NCBI GenBank assembly: GCA_021775715.1
Contig: JAJFHI010000256.1
Location: 1-5,940, forward strand
Direction of reading: 5' to 3'
DNA length: 5,940 bases
Source of the DNA: Hyphomicrobiaceae bacterium
GTDB taxonomy: Bacteria; Pseudomonadota; Alphaproteobacteria; Rhizobiales; Hyphomicrobiaceae
A program made the translations under genes and the position numbers. Shown here in pieces: positions 4,783 through 5,940 of the stretch (position 1 is the stretch's first letter; each line of letters begins with the position of its first letter). The notes beneath the pieces were generated by a model. That model saw only the letters and a program-made list of their open reading frames with translations, did no database searches and was not told the origin of the DNA.

Positions 4783-5910
4783 TTCCGTCAGTTTTGGATG
4801 AACAACCTTGCCATCTTTGGCAATCAACGTGCCTTGGATGACTTCATCGTCCCAATCGATTTTGACCGCTTTCTCTTCCTTATCGATCATCAACGTGATG
4901 AAGGACAGAAGGTTGCGGGCATATAGGTTGGATGCATTAACCGGCAGATGCGCTGCCAAATTCAAAGTGCCGATAATCTTGACGCCACCGACGTCAACGG
5001 TTTCGCCAGCTTTGGTCAGCGCCGTGTTGCCACCACGCTCTGCAGCAAGATCGACGATCACCGAGCCTGGACGCATCGATTTGATCATCGCTTCGCTAAT
5101 CAGTTTAGGTGCCGGGCGGCCAGGGATCAGCGCAGTCGTAATGACGATGTCCTGCTTGGCGATGTGCTCAGAAACGAGGGCCGCCTGCTTCTTTTGATAC
5201 GCTTCCGACATCGGCTTGGCGTAGCCCGCAGCCGTCTGCGCCTCAAGAAACTCTTCATCCTCGACGGCAACAAACTTTCCACCAAGCGAGGCGACTTGTT
5301 CTTTTGCAGCAGGGCGAACGTCAGTCGCCGTCACGATGGCGCCGAGACGTTTAGCAGTCGCAATAGCCTGAAGACCGGCAACGCCTGCCCCCATAACGAA
5401 TGCCCTGGCTGCTGGAACCGTGCCTGCTGCCGTCATCATCATTGGCATCGCCTGACCGAACAGTGCGGCGCCATCGATAACGGCTTTGTAGCCGGCAAGG
5501 TTGGCCTGGCTCGACAACACGTCCATTGACTGCGCGCGAGTGATGCGCGGCATAAATTCCATCGAGAACAGTGACACGCCCGTGGCCGCCAAGGGTGCCA
5601 GTTCCGCACCTGCGCCATATGGGTTTAGCATGGCCGCAACGACTGCGCCGGACTTCAACTTTGACAACTCGTCGACACCTGGACGACGCACCTTCAGCAG
5701 GATGTCGGCACCGTTGAGCGCGGCGTCTGCGTCTGCGACGATCTCCGCGCCTTTGTCCTTGTATTCCTCATCAGAGAAATGAGAGCGCACGCCCGCGCCC
5801 TGCGCGATCTTTACTGTGCATCCAAGAGCGGTGAACTTCTTGACGGTGTCGGGCGACACCGCGACACGTGGTTCGTCAGCATCTTCTGCGGTGACTGCGA
5901 TCGTGACCAT
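4771..5910 (-). CDS. pntAA: NAD(P) transhydrogenase subunit alpha part 1
   Basis: PntAA is the soluble NAD(H)-binding domain I of proton-translocating transhydrogenase, working on the cytosolic face as a dimer against PntB domain III. It is 379 residues, normal for the split form (R. rubrum type), and complete. The N-terminal half of the alanine dehydrogenase/PNT fold begins MVTIAVTAEDADEPRVAVSP. The conserved loop PRITRAQSMDVLSSQANLAGY (121-141) contains the Arg, Asp, Ser and Gln that meet the nicotinamide and its ribose. The Rossmann fingerprint GAGVAG (174-179) runs to ATDVR, where Asp197 is placed to bind the adenosine ribose hydroxyls, consistent with NAD rather than NADP. ITTALIPGRPAPKL and SVIVDLAAERGGN are further family segments. 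The start ATG has AGGA six bases upstream. It is the first pnt gene seen; any promoter lies beyond the 30 bases left in the window. Confidence 0.98.
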   Translation of the reverse strand: MVTIAVTAEDADEPRVAVSPDTVKKFTALGCTVKIAQGAGVRSHFSDEEYKDKGAEIVADADAALNGADILLKVRRPGVDELSKLKSGAVVAAMLNPYGAGAELAPLAATGVSLFSMEFMPRITRAQSMDVLSSQANLAGYKAVIDGAALFGQAMPMMMTAAGTVPAARAFVMGAGVAGLQAIATAKRLGAIVTATDVRPAAKEQVASLGGKFVAVEDEEFLEAQTAAGYAKPMSEAYQKKQAALVSEHIAKQDIVITTALIPGRPAPKLISEAMIKSMRPGSVIVDLAAERGGNTALTKAGETVDVGGVKIIGTLNLAAHLPVNASNLYARNLLSFITLMIDKEEKAVKIDWDDEVIQGTLIAKDGKVVHPKLTEKAA

Positions 5911-5916
5911 GAATAT

Positions 5917-5920
5917 TCCT
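5917..5920 (-). promoter_or_regulatory. Ribosome binding site of pntAA
   Basis: AGGA on the minus strand, six bases before the ATG at 5910. It is the best-placed Shine-Dalgarno site of the window and confirms the start. Confidence 0.75.
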
Positions 5921-5940
5921 GATTTCGCGCAAATCGAATG

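Noticed and set aside
4948..5529. Plus-strand open frame of 193 codons opposite pntAA
   Set aside because: Antisense to the Rossmann domain of PntAA, rich in Arg, Cys and His, with no family resemblance.

Overview
The window reads as ordinary chromosome from an alphaproteobacterium, probably Hyphomicrobiales or a related order. The clues are a transhydrogenase whose alpha subunit is split into PntAA and PntAB, an S21 protein with a basic C-terminal tail, a moderately GC-rich base composition, and weak or variable Shine-Dalgarno sites. This placement is inference; no species can be named from the sequence alone.

Layout. Position 1 to 272 holds the 3' part of rpsU (ribosomal protein S21) and its intrinsic terminator. 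A short gap with imperfect direct repeats follows (about 289-450). Then comes a convergent gene for a membrane-anchored alpha/beta hydrolase of the BEM46/ABHD13 type (421-1290, minus). It is divergent from a LysM-domain lipoprotein gene (1507-2175, plus) across a 216-base spacer that contains several short dyads. The lipoprotein gene converges, with only 17 bases between stops, on a small exported HExxH zinc-peptidase-like gene (2193-2693, minus). A 209-base AT-richer gap carries three short inverted repeats and the terminator of the next operon. The rest (2903-5910, minus) is pntAA-pntAB-pntB, encoding the proton-translocating NAD(P) transhydrogenase.

How the genes work together. The pnt genes make one membrane complex: PntAA binds NAD(H), PntAB and the N-terminal part of PntB form the proton channel, and the C-terminal part of PntB binds NADP(H). 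The complex uses the proton gradient to make NADPH from NADH. The three genes between rpsU and pnt all encode predicted envelope or exported proteins, but nothing in the sequence ties them into one pathway.

No mobile element, CRISPR array, tRNA, rRNA or clear new system was found. The points most worth a second look are the signal-peptide-like N terminus of PntAB, the compact exported metallopeptidase with its dyad-rich upstream region, and the direct repeats at the end of the hydrolase gene.
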